From JACRLW01 sp050181465 (GTDB lineage: Bacteria > Planctomycetota > UBA1135 > UBA2386): a DNA stretch of 64,000 bases. This document shows, piece after piece, positions 16,555 through 24,887 of this stretch. The DNA lies in NCBI GenBank assembly GCA_050181465.1, contig JBFXDD010000022.1, forward strand, positions 24,956 through 88,955, in the 5' to 3' direction. The translations under genes and the position numbers were made by a program. Position 1 is the stretch's first letter. Each line of letters opens with the position of its first letter. The notes under the pieces are model-generated. The model was not told where the DNA came from and made no database searches. It worked only from the letters and a program-made list of their open reading frames with translations.

Positions 16555-17412
16555 TCACTGGCGGCGGGGCGCCTCGGCCCAGCCGAACTTCGCTCGAAGC
16601 ACTTCGAAGAAACTGGCCGGGCCGCGCGTGAGTTGCCGGAACCGCAGTGGCGTCGGTCGGACTCGAACCCGGTCGCCGGGTCGCACATCGTGGTGCACCT
16701 GACCGTCGATGGTGAGCGTGCACGTTTCATGCCCGGTGGTCTCGACGACGGCGAGGTCGACACCGTCGCCGATCGGTAGGACCAGCGGACGCAAGGTCAG
16801 CATGTGCGGCGCAAGCGGAGTCAGGACGATCGCCTCGAGACGCGGCGACATCACCGGCCCACCGGCTGCCAGCGAGTAGGCGGTGGAACCGACCGGCGTC
16901 GCCACCACCAACCCATCGCCGACGTAGGTCGCGAGCTCACGATCGGGTCGCGACGCCGAGACCGTCAGCATCCCGGCGCGCGCGGTCCGCAAGACGACCA
17001 CGTCATTGAGGCACAGAGTGCTCGGCACATCACTGCCGTCCGCGCGCTGGACGTCGACCTGCAGCATCATGCGTGGCTCCTCGACCAGTCGTCCCGCGAG
17101 GGCGAGATCGACGCCTCGATCCAACTCCTCGACGCCAAAGGCCGTGAGGAACCCCAGTCGCCCCAGATTGACGCCAAGGGTAGGGATCTGGTGCTCCCCC
17201 ATCCGCCGCGCCGTCGCGAGCAAAGACCCGTCGCCGCCCAGCACCACGCAGAGATCGGCGACGTGCGACGGCAAGGCACCGGTGCGCTCGAGCTCGATCG
17301 TGACGACGTGTCCGAGCGCACCAAGACGCTGGCCCAGCGCGCCCGCGAGCCGCCGCGCCTCGCCCTTGCGCTCGTCGCCGGCGATCAGGACTCGCATGAC
17401 CGTTCGCGTCAC
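16555..17412 (-). CDS. nadK: NAD kinase
   Basis: 285 residues. It phosphorylates NAD to NADP in the cytoplasm, usually from ATP. The family GGDGS motif is at residues 59-63 (LGGDGSLLATAR). It is followed by GVNLGRLGFLT, the ND motif in TLCLNDVVVLR, and the second nucleotide loop TPVGSTAYSLAAGGP. The ATG at 17412 abuts the dxs stop, so the gene ends the ispA-dxs-nadK operon. An internal ATG (MRVLIAGD) at 17397 fits the family start equally well; no Shine-Dalgarno separates them. In many bacteria nadK lies beside dxs and ispA, as here. Confidence 0.95.
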   Translation of the reverse strand: MTRTVMRVLIAGDERKGEARRLAGALGQRLGALGHVVTIELERTGALPSHVADLCVVLGGDGSLLATARRMGEHQIPTLGVNLGRLGFLTAFGVEELDRGVDLALAGRLVEEPRMMLQVDVQRADGSDVPSTLCLNDVVVLRTARAGMLTVSASRPDRELATYVGDGLVVATPVGSTAYSLAAGGPVMSPRLEAIVLTPLAPHMLTLRPLVLPIGDGVDLAVVETTGHETCTLTIDGQVHHDVRPGDRVRVRPTPLRFRQLTRGPASFFEVLRAKFGWAEAPRRQ

Positions 17413-19383
17413 TCAGAGGGGAGCGATCTGATTGGAAAGGAATCGCGCCGCGATCGCTGGCGCATCCAGCCCGAGTTCGCGCAGGACTTCGTTGCGACCC
17501 GCGTGTTCGAGGAAGCGGTCAGGGACGGCCGCACACTCGATCTGCGCCCGCACCGGACCGTGCGCCGCGACACACTCCAGCACCGCGGATCCGAACCCAC
17601 CGGGCAAGGCGTGATCTTCGAGGGTGAGCACCCGGTCCTGCCGATTGCAGAGGGCGAGCACACCATCGGTGTCGAGCGGCTTCACGAAGCGAGCGTTCAC
17701 CACCTCGATGGCGATGCCGTGTTTGGCGAGCAATTCGGCAGCCTCGAGGGCGGTCTGAACCATATGGCCGTACGCCAGGATCGCCCCGTCGCTGCCGCTG
17801 CGCAGGATCTCCAACTTGCCCAACTCGAGCGGTTGGCGCTCGCCGTGCCAGCCAGGTAGATCACCGATTCCCGGTGCACCGCCGCGCGCATAGCGGATGC
17901 CCACCGGGCGACCGAGTTCGACGGCAAAGTCGAGCATCTCGACGAGCTCCGGGCCGTCCTTCGGCGCCATGAGCACGATGTTCGGCAAGGTCCGCAGATA
18001 GGCGATGTCGAAGAGCCCGTTGTGCGTCATGCCGTCCTCACCCACGACGCCCGCGCGATCCATCGCGAACACCACTGGGAGATTCTGGATCAGGACCTCT
18101 TGGAACACGATGTCGTAGGCGCGCTGCAGGAAGGTCGAGTAGATCGCAGCGACCGGGCGCAACCCCGCAGTCGCGAGACCGGAAGCGAACGCGACGCAAT
18201 GTTGCTCTGCGATGCCGACATCGAAGAAACGATCGGGAAACTTCGCAGCGAAGTCCATGAGACCCGTGCCGTCCGGCATGGCGGCCGTCAGCGCAACCAC
18301 TCGGGGATCGCGAGTCGCAGCCGCGTCGATCGCCTTCGCGAACCAGTTGGTCCACGGAACCGCGTTCCGCGTCGGCTTGGGCGCGACCGGCAGCACCACG
18401 CAAGGTTCCGTCTTGAGCTCGGTGCTCGACTTGACGTCCTTTTGGGCCTTCGCGTCTTTCGCGACCGGCTTCGCAGCGTGCGCGCGGTCGTACGCGGTCT
18501 CCGAGCCGGGCACGCCGTGCCCCTTCTTGGTGCGGACATGGAGGAGCACCGGGCCATCCAGGTCTTTCACCCGCTCGAGATAGTCGATGCACTGAAACAC
18601 GTCGTGGCCGTCGATCGGGCCGAAGTACTGCAGCCCGAGCTCCTCGAAGATCTGGCCCGGCAACACCAGCTTGCGCACGTTGTCGATCGCGTGGTCGAGC
18701 TTCTCGTCGAGATCCTTCCCGATCAGCGGAATCGCCTGCAGCAATTCGTGCATGCGGCGACGAGCCTGGTGATACATCGGGCCGCTGCGAACCCGGTCGA
18801 GGTAACGCGACAGCGCTCCGACGGTCTTGGCGATCGACCAGGAGTTGTCGTTGAGAATGATGAGCGTCCGCTCGCCGGACCGCGAACCGCCGAAGTTCAA
18901 GGCCTCGAACGCAACGCCGGCACCCATCGCAGCGTCGCCGACCAACGCGATCGAGTAACGCTCCTGACCTAGCAAGCGGTCTCCGGCGGTGATGCCCATG
19001 GCAGCCGAGGCCGCGGTCCCGGCATGCCCCATCGTGTAGACGTCGAACTTCGACTCTCGTGGGTTCGTGAAGCCCGAGAGTCCATCTTTCTGACGCAGAG
19101 TGTGAAACCGGTCGCGCCGACCGGTCAGCAACTTGTGCGGATACACCTGATGGCCGACGTCGAACACCAAGCGGTCGACGGCGAGGTCGAACACCCAGTG
19201 CAGCGCGATGGTCAGCTCGACCACCCCCATGCCGGAACCGAGGTGCCCCCCGGTGACGGTGACGGTGTCGAGGATCGTCTTGCGCAGCTCGGCGGCGAGT
19301 TCGGGGAGCTGCTCCTTCGACAGTCGCTTGAGATCGGCTGGAGAATGGATGCGATCGAGCAGGGGTGTAGTCGACATGCGCAA
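17413..19383 (-). CDS. dxs: 1-deoxy-D-xylulose-5-phosphate synthase
   Basis: 656 residues, normal for the family. This thiamine-diphosphate enzyme condenses pyruvate with glyceraldehyde 3-phosphate, the first step of the MEP isoprenoid pathway. Seen: GHLGSGMG with the catalytic His, DVGHQVYPHK, GDAAMGAG, NDNSWSIAKTVGALS, then the transketolase pyrimidine domain (DVGIAEQHCVAFASGLA) and the C-terminal domain (LTLEDHALPGGFGSAVLE). A Lys-rich insert (VAKDAKAQKDVKSSTELK) separates the first two domains. MRMSTT and MSTT (6 nt further on) are alternative starts. 115 bp separate it from ispA, whose product consumes the pathway output. Confidence 0.96.
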   Translation of the reverse strand: MRMSTTPLLDRIHSPADLKRLSKEQLPELAAELRKTILDTVTVTGGHLGSGMGVVELTIALHWVFDLAVDRLVFDVGHQVYPHKLLTGRRDRFHTLRQKDGLSGFTNPRESKFDVYTMGHAGTAASAAMGITAGDRLLGQERYSIALVGDAAMGAGVAFEALNFGGSRSGERTLIILNDNSWSIAKTVGALSRYLDRVRSGPMYHQARRRMHELLQAIPLIGKDLDEKLDHAIDNVRKLVLPGQIFEELGLQYFGPIDGHDVFQCIDYLERVKDLDGPVLLHVRTKKGHGVPGSETAYDRAHAAKPVAKDAKAQKDVKSSTELKTEPCVVLPVAPKPTRNAVPWTNWFAKAIDAAATRDPRVVALTAAMPDGTGLMDFAAKFPDRFFDVGIAEQHCVAFASGLATAGLRPVAAIYSTFLQRAYDIVFQEVLIQNLPVVFAMDRAGVVGEDGMTHNGLFDIAYLRTLPNIVLMAPKDGPELVEMLDFAVELGRPVGIRYARGGAPGIGDLPGWHGERQPLELGKLEILRSGSDGAILAYGHMVQTALEAAELLAKHGIAIEVVNARFVKPLDTDGVLALCNRQDRVLTLEDHALPGGFGSAVLECVAAHGPVRAQIECAAVPDRFLEHAGRNEVLRELGLDAPAIAARFLSNQIAPL

Positions 19384-19498
19384 GGCCGTGCGTGCACGGA
19401 AGGTTCGACCGGGCGGAATGCGATCCGTCGAGAATACGGCGACCGAGACCGGCCCGCCGCGAGGCCGACGGATCGGCCCCCACCGTCACCCGCGCAAG

Positions 19499-20428
19499 TC
19501 AGCGCGTGCGCGCAACAGTCGAGAGCGCAAGATCTTCCAGCAGAGCGCGGTGGGTTTCCAGCGCGGGGCCGCCGATCCGGCGAGCGATCGTCTCGGCTTG
19601 GGCCACCGCCTCCGCCGCGAGCAGGTCCGCGGCTTTGCGCGCACCCGCAAGGCCGAGCAGCCCCGGGTAGGTGGCCTTGCCGCGCGCAGCGTCCTTGTTC
19701 GCCGCCTTGCCCAACTGCTCCGCCGACGCGGTGCAGTCGAGGAGGTCGTCGACGACCTGGAAGGCGCGACCGAGCGCTCGGCCGTAGGCAATCAAAGGCT
19801 CGAGAACGCCGCGATCGCCGTGCCCCGCAAAGAGGCCGACCTCGAAGCTGGCGACGATCAGGGCGCCGGTCTTGCGATCGTGGATCCACTCCAGACCGGC
19901 GAGGTCCACGGGACTTCCGGCATTCTCGGCTGCCAGATCCCCCACCTGTCCGCCGACCATGCCGAGGCTTCCAGCCGCGCGAGCGAGAGCAAGGACGGCT
20001 TCACTGCCGCCTTCCGCGACGATCTCGAAGGCGAGGGTCAGCAGTGCGTCCCCGGCTAGCAGCGCATTGGCCTCACCGAAGACGACGTGGCAGGTCGGCC
20101 GACCACGGCGAAGGTCGTCGTCGTCCATGCAGGGCAGGTCGTCGTGCACCAGACTATAGGTGTGGAGCAACTCCAACGCCGCGGCGGGCCGAACCGCGGC
20201 GTCCGGATCGCCCCCGCTCACCTGTGCCGCGAGCACGGCGCACATGGGGCGGAGGCGCTTGCCACCCGGAAACATCGCGTGACGCATCGCGCGGTGCAGG
20301 ACCTCCGGCGGCGTCGTTGGACCTGGCAGAATCACTTCGAGCGCGGACTCGACGGCGGGTAGCCAACGCCGAGAGAACTCCGCGAACGGCGAACTCGCTT
20401 CGATCTTCGAGCCGGGGGTTTGCTTCAT
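19499..20428 (-). CDS. ispA: Farnesyl/geranylgeranyl diphosphate synthase (polyprenyl synthetase)
   Basis: 309 residues from ATG 20428. It adds isopentenyl diphosphate to allylic diphosphates to make C15 or C20 chains. Seen: GGKRLRP (residues 55-61), the first Asp-rich motif VHDDLPCMDDDDLRRG (Asp96 onward), the conserved GDALL, GGQVGDLA, and the second Asp-rich motif FQVVDDLLD with the KAANKDAARGKATYP loop. The FARM residues upstream of DDxxD (LLHTYSLVHDD) fit the short-chain ispA class; chain length is not settled by sequence alone. The ATG overlaps the TGA of the upstream coiled-coil gene, and dxs is downstream. Confidence 0.94.
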   Translation of the reverse strand: MKQTPGSKIEASSPFAEFSRRWLPAVESALEVILPGPTTPPEVLHRAMRHAMFPGGKRLRPMCAVLAAQVSGGDPDAAVRPAAALELLHTYSLVHDDLPCMDDDDLRRGRPTCHVVFGEANALLAGDALLTLAFEIVAEGGSEAVLALARAAGSLGMVGGQVGDLAAENAGSPVDLAGLEWIHDRKTGALIVASFEVGLFAGHGDRGVLEPLIAYGRALGRAFQVVDDLLDCTASAEQLGKAANKDAARGKATYPGLLGLAGARKAADLLAAEAVAQAETIARRIGGPALETHRALLEDLALSTVARTR

Positions 20429-21609
20429 CGGTCGCGCGGCGTGGCGGGATCGCGCGGATCGTTCTTCGCCACATCGACGACCATGCCGAGCATGAGGTCG
20501 CGCGCCGCGGACGCTCGCAGCGCGGGTAGCAGGATCCGGTAGCCCGTGGCCGGAATCGTGGTGTCCCCGCCCGCCTTGCGCAACACACCATCTTCGAGCA
20601 GCAGTCGCGCGACGTTCGCCTCCGAATCGATCTCCACTGCCAGCCGGCGCACACTCAAGCTGCGTTGGAGAATGCCCTTTTGGTCGTAGCCGTGAAGGGA
20701 GATGTCCTGGAATCGGGCGTCGCGAAGGTCCGCGCAGCGACCCACGTCCCATACCACCTCCGTGCCGGCGCGGGCCAACAGTTCCGCAAGTCGTGCCAAC
20801 CAAGCGCGCAAGGTGGCGGGATCCACCGTCGGATCGGCGTTTCGCTCCGCGAGCACGGCCGGGTACTCGCCGACCACCTCGATCAGAGTCGGTAGCCGAC
20901 GCTCCCAGTGTGGCCCATCGACTTCGTGCAGGACGACTCGATGCCCCTCCTCCGGGATCGCCGAGGCCACGCCGTCGAGCAACATCCGCCCGGCTTCGAA
21001 GACCAGTTCGAGTGTGCCCTGCGCGCGGTCGAGCCGAATGCCCATTCGGTCGGCGAAGACAAAGGTCGCCGGTGCGTGCCGATCGAGCGCCGCCACGAAC
21101 TCGACCGCCTGGAAACCGCGAGCATCCAGACCACCGGCTTCGATCAACCGCAGTCCGTGATGGCCGTCGTGAACCAGGCACTCCTCGAAGGCGACGACCG
21201 CACGGCGAACTGCCTCGGGCATCGGCTCACGGGCCTGTGAACGGCGAGTCTCGAACTCGGCACGCGCCGTCTCGAGTTCTGCTCGACGCTCCTCGACGGT
21301 CTTGGCCAAGGCGTCCGCACGGGCGATGGCCGCCGCGAGTTCGCTCTGAGTCGACAGCAAGCGCGCTTCGGAGACCTGATTGCGCTCGAGTTCGGCTGCC
21401 AGCAGGCGCCGTTGCTCCGCGGCGTCGGCGCGGGCCGCATCGAGTTCCTGCCGCTGCCGCTCCACCTGCTGCTGCGACTCGGCGTGCTCGGTTTGGAGGA
21501 TCGCGTTGTGCGCAACCGCTCGCGCGGCCTCGCTGCGCCAGAAGTAGATCGCCGCGATCACGCCCACGAGCGCGAGCGCGACGACGACACCGCGCAGGAA
21601 GCCCATCAT
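20425..21609 (-). CDS. Membrane-anchored coiled-coil protein of unknown function
   Basis: 394 residues. One N-terminal helix (GVVVALALVGVIAAIYFW) leads into a coiled coil of about 110 residues (QQQVERQRQELDAARADAAE through AFETRRSQ). The globular second half contains AVVAFEECLVHDGHHGLRLIEAGGLDARGFQAVEF and repeated hydrophobic strands, ending RDLMLGMVVDVAKNDPRDP. I do not recognise the C-terminal fold. It may span the periplasm, anchored to the inner membrane. Its 3' end overlaps the ispA start by 4 nt, which links expression to isoprenoid synthesis, but nothing in the protein shows why. Confidence 0.75.
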   Translation of the reverse strand: MMGFLRGVVVALALVGVIAAIYFWRSEAARAVAHNAILQTEHAESQQQVERQRQELDAARADAAEQRRLLAAELERNQVSEARLLSTQSELAAAIARADALAKTVEERRAELETARAEFETRRSQAREPMPEAVRRAVVAFEECLVHDGHHGLRLIEAGGLDARGFQAVEFVAALDRHAPATFVFADRMGIRLDRAQGTLELVFEAGRMLLDGVASAIPEEGHRVVLHEVDGPHWERRLPTLIEVVGEYPAVLAERNADPTVDPATLRAWLARLAELLARAGTEVVWDVGRCADLRDARFQDISLHGYDQKGILQRSLSVRRLAVEIDSEANVARLLLEDGVLRKAGGDTTIPATGYRILLPALRASAARDLMLGMVVDVAKNDPRDPATPRDR

Positions 21610-21652
21610 GACGCGGTAGGACGGCGCGACGGCGCGCGACCTTCCGCCGGGC

Positions 21653-22471
21653 TCATCGCCAGGCCTTGGCGTCGTCCTTGAAGTCGTTCCACCACTTGCG
21701 CCATTCGACCGCGGTCCCGAAGGCCTGGCCGCTCATCACACCGAGCGTCCCGTTCCACGGATCACGGATGCGAGCGAGGGTTCGCTTTCGGGTCGCGACC
21801 ACCGGGTCGCCGGTGTCCAAGTTGGCCTTCGAGTCGCCCTCGATCTTCTCGTAGTCGACCAACAAGCGCTTGAAGATGTCCTTGCGCTGCGCGAGCTTGA
21901 GTTCGTCGTAGTGGCGCAGCGCCTTGCCCGCCGCGGCCTTGATCCCGTCCTCGGGATCGTTGGTGGCCATGTCGATCAGGAACTCGATCTGCTTCTCGTC
22001 CTTGGTCTTGCCGAGGTTCTCGTAGAGATCCTCTTGGAAGCTCTGCCAGTCGCGCGACTTGAATGGATCGCGGCCGAGCAGTCCGAGGATGACCTTCGCC
22101 GCATCGGGGCCGCCGATCTTGCCGAGCGCGAACACCGCCCCGCGGTAGAGGCCGGGCTGATCGAGAGGCCGCTTCTTGCCGATTTGGAAGACCTTGGAGA
22201 GTCCACCGATCACCGCCGACTGATCCTTGGGGTGCATGTCGGCATAGGCTTGTTGCAGCTCATCGATGATCCGGACCGCGTCGCCGTCCCGAGTGAACTT
22301 CGGCTCCGCAACCGCCTTGTGCAGCTCCTTGATCTTCTCCGCCACCGCGGGGTCGGGCTTGGCGGGAGCCGGCTTCTCGTCGTCCTGAGCGCAGAGAGAA
22401 CCAGGCATGAGCGTGGCGAGGCCGAGGAAGACGGCGAGCAGCCGTGGCTGCCGGCGAAGGTTCTGAGTCAT
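21653..22471 (-). CDS. Secreted HEAT-like repeat protein
   Basis: 272 residues from the ATG encoding MTQNLRRQ. A signal peptide ends GSLCAQD, matching the A-x-A-Q-D pattern of other secreted proteins here. The mature part is alpha-helical with HEAT/armadillo-type units: DQSAVIGGLSKVFQIG, LYRGAVFALGKIGGPDAAKVI, QIEFLIDMATNDPEDGIKAAAGKALR. It ends in a WRKWWNDFKDD segment also seen, as WRRWWSE, in the HEAT-like lipoprotein at 49.4 kb, so the two are probably paralogues. It is likely a periplasmic scaffold; no enzymatic motif is visible. A GTG start at 22564 would add 31 residues of poorer quality. Confidence 0.78.
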   Translation of the reverse strand: MTQNLRRQPRLLAVFLGLATLMPGSLCAQDDEKPAPAKPDPAVAEKIKELHKAVAEPKFTRDGDAVRIIDELQQAYADMHPKDQSAVIGGLSKVFQIGKKRPLDQPGLYRGAVFALGKIGGPDAAKVILGLLGRDPFKSRDWQSFQEDLYENLGKTKDEKQIEFLIDMATNDPEDGIKAAAGKALRHYDELKLAQRKDIFKRLLVDYEKIEGDSKANLDTGDPVVATRKRTLARIRDPWNGTLGVMSGQAFGTAVEWRKWWNDFKDDAKAWR

Positions 22472-22573
22472 GACGGGCGCTCCGGGGTGGAGGGGGCGGC
22501 GAAGTCGGTTCATCGGATCTGGAACGGACGCGAAGTGAGCCGGCCTTGCCAAGGGGATTGTCACCCCAACGGC

Positions 22574-24856
22574 TCAGCGCGGCCAGTGCTCCGCGACGAT
22601 CACTCGAGCAAGGCCGGCGAGGCTGGCTGCGGGAATCAGGTGCCAACGTGACACCGCACCCGCTCCGTCCAAGCCGGCACGAGTCGTCAAGTCATTCAAA
22701 CGCCGTGCCAACTCTCGGAAACCTCGGGCGTGCGGCCCGCGACCGGCCTCGGGACGAAGGAACCCGGCGATATGGGCGAGGGCGAGTTCCGGATGACGGC
22801 AATACGCGAGCGACGCCGCCTCCGCGCGCCCCTCGAGCTCCGCCTGCACCGAATCGGCCTGAAAGCCGTTTCGCACCACCAGCGCAACCACCCGCCAGAG
22901 GTTGGATTCCGGCGGCAAGAACCGCACGGCGTCGAGCAAGTGCGCTCGCTCGTGCCAACGCACGAGATCGAAGACCGCGGACTCCAACACCCTGTCCTCC
23001 ACCGGAGACAACGCGAGCAGCCGGGTTCCCACGTCCAGAGCAGCGAGCGGCTCGACGTCGGCCGGCAGAGGATCGCGCAACACGGCGTGGCCATCCTCGA
23101 GAGACCTCGTGCGCGCCTCGCGAAGGTCCAGACCCCAGTCGCGGATCGCGTCGTAGTCGATCACGTAGTGATGGAGCAGCGCGACACCGGCGAGATCGCC
23201 GCCGAGCACGCCTTCCAGGGAATCGATCTGCCGATCCTCACCAACCACCTCGTATGCGCGCGAACCGATCGGCAACGGCCCGCCGTCGTCGAGGTCGCGA
23301 ACCGAGAGCATGGTGACGAGCAAGCCCTCCGGCGGTGCGCCGTCGCGCTGGCCGAGGATGAGATGCCGATTGAAGCGGCGGAGGTGAGCCGGCAGACCTG
23401 CACCGAAGGGATCCACCAATCGACCGACGAAGGGAACCGAGTACGTCGTCGGTTGGCCAACCACATCGCTGCCCAAAACGCGCAAGGACAGCTCGCGAAC
23501 CTGCTCGAGGAACGCCGAGAGCGAGACCGTCTCGTTGGCGTAGCCGCGATACAGCATGCGGCGAAGCCCCGCTTCGAACGCGAGTTCCGCACGAGCCTGC
23601 GCGCGCACCGCCTCGAAGCGCGCAATCGCCACGGGATCGGCGTGTCGTGAGCGAGCGATGGTGGCGATTTGCGCCGCCTCCTCGAGCAGCCCCACGGCCA
23701 TGAGGCGGTCCAAGAGCTGCGTCGCAGCTCCGGCGGTGCTGATGGGGTCCTGCGGCGGATCGACGGCCAATGCGCGCAGTGCGGTCCACGGACCGCGAAT
23801 CTGATTGGACTCGTCCTCGATCACATCGACCGGGAGATCCGCGGCCAGACTGGACAGAAAGTCGCGCAGGTCACCGGCAGCGAGTGCGAGTCGACGCGCC
23901 TGGCGTCGCACGCTCGCAACCGGCCGCGCTTGCGCGAGTACCTCGCGCGCGTCGTGCACGCGACCGATCCGTTCGCACAGCCGGGCGAACAGGAGCCCGC
24001 CGCCGCCGGCCACGAACGCGTCGCGATGTTCGACTCGTTCTTCGAGGACGTCGAGCACCTGCCGCACTTGGTCTTCGCTGACGCCTTGGAGCACTCGCCG
24101 TTGCAACTGTTCGCGAACGTCGGGGTCGAAGGGACGATCTCGCAACGCCGAGAGCAGCGGCGCCCAGGCCGCCCGCGGATCCCGACCGGCATGCCAAGTC
24201 GCCGCGAGCAAGTCGATGCGGCCTGACTCGACCGACCGTTCCCGCAACTTCGCGAGCAGGCTGTCGAGAGCCTCGCGACTGAGGCGGTGAAGGACTCCGG
24301 CGAGGCCACCCTGCACGATCTCGAAGCGAGCGGTCGCGTCGGCCAGCGCCAGGTAGGTCGAGAGCGATCGAACAGGGTCGTCCTGGCGCACGCTGTAGGC
24401 CAGGCCGAACCAGGCCCAGAACGACGTGGGCTCCTCCTGCAGCGCGCGCTCGAAGAGGGTGCGCTTCTCGTGGTCGTTCGGTTCGATACGGCCGCGGAGG
24501 TAGAGCGACTCGGCGTCGTGCCCCCATTCCGAGAGCCGACGATCGGCCTCGGCCCAGACCAGTCCGTGCCGACCACGACGTCGCAACACGTCCTGCCGCA
24601 CGCGGTGGGCGTCGATCTGCCGCGGATCGAGCGCCAACGCGGCGTCGGCGCGCTCGAGTGCGGCCCGGTCGTCCCCGCGATCGATCAGGTCACGTGCGTG
24701 CATCGCGAGTCGATCGGCGTCCGTGGTGGCGGTCGGCGCACCGGTGAAGGCGTCCGCCTTGGGCACCGATCGCCCGAGCATGCATCCCGCGAGGAAGAAC
24801 TGAGCGACGAAGAGCAGGAGCCCACCTCGGCGTGCGAGAGCATTGCGGATCACCAT
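22574..24856 (-). CDS. Large TPR-containing lipoprotein with an HExxH motif
   Basis: 760 residues. Lipobox LAGC follows a short signal peptide (FVAQFFLAGC). Tetratricopeptide-like helices fill residues about 45-200 (AMHARDLIDRGDDRAALERADAALALDP). The C-terminal third holds HERAH at residues 635-639 (RWHERAHLLDAV), with a later GRAEAA that could supply the third zinc ligand, so a gluzincin-type metallopeptidase is possible. No catalytic activity can be claimed from this alone. It is divergent from another TPR lipoprotein, 31 bp away, with a perfect 12-bp palindrome in the gap. The 3' end is about 100 nt from the HEAT-like gene. Confidence 0.78.
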   Translation of the reverse strand: MVIRNALARRGGLLLFVAQFFLAGCMLGRSVPKADAFTGAPTATTDADRLAMHARDLIDRGDDRAALERADAALALDPRQIDAHRVRQDVLRRRGRHGLVWAEADRRLSEWGHDAESLYLRGRIEPNDHEKRTLFERALQEEPTSFWAWFGLAYSVRQDDPVRSLSTYLALADATARFEIVQGGLAGVLHRLSREALDSLLAKLRERSVESGRIDLLAATWHAGRDPRAAWAPLLSALRDRPFDPDVREQLQRRVLQGVSEDQVRQVLDVLEERVEHRDAFVAGGGGLLFARLCERIGRVHDAREVLAQARPVASVRRQARRLALAAGDLRDFLSSLAADLPVDVIEDESNQIRGPWTALRALAVDPPQDPISTAGAATQLLDRLMAVGLLEEAAQIATIARSRHADPVAIARFEAVRAQARAELAFEAGLRRMLYRGYANETVSLSAFLEQVRELSLRVLGSDVVGQPTTYSVPFVGRLVDPFGAGLPAHLRRFNRHLILGQRDGAPPEGLLVTMLSVRDLDDGGPLPIGSRAYEVVGEDRQIDSLEGVLGGDLAGVALLHHYVIDYDAIRDWGLDLREARTRSLEDGHAVLRDPLPADVEPLAALDVGTRLLALSPVEDRVLESAVFDLVRWHERAHLLDAVRFLPPESNLWRVVALVVRNGFQADSVQAELEGRAEAASLAYCRHPELALAHIAGFLRPEAGRGPHARGFRELARRLNDLTTRAGLDGAGAVSRWHLIPAASLAGLARVIVAEHWPR

Positions 24857-24865
24857 GCAGGCGCG

Positions 24866-24877
24866 GGACTATAGTCC
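24866..24877. promoter_or_regulatory. Perfect 12-bp palindrome in a divergent promoter gap
   Basis: GGACTATAGTCC is its own reverse complement. It lies midway between the divergent starts at 24856 (minus) and 24888 (plus). With only 31 bp between the two genes this is the natural place for an operator for both. It may equally be part of the core promoter (ACTATAGT resembles a -10). Confidence 0.45.
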
Positions 24878-24887
24878 GGACCGAGCC

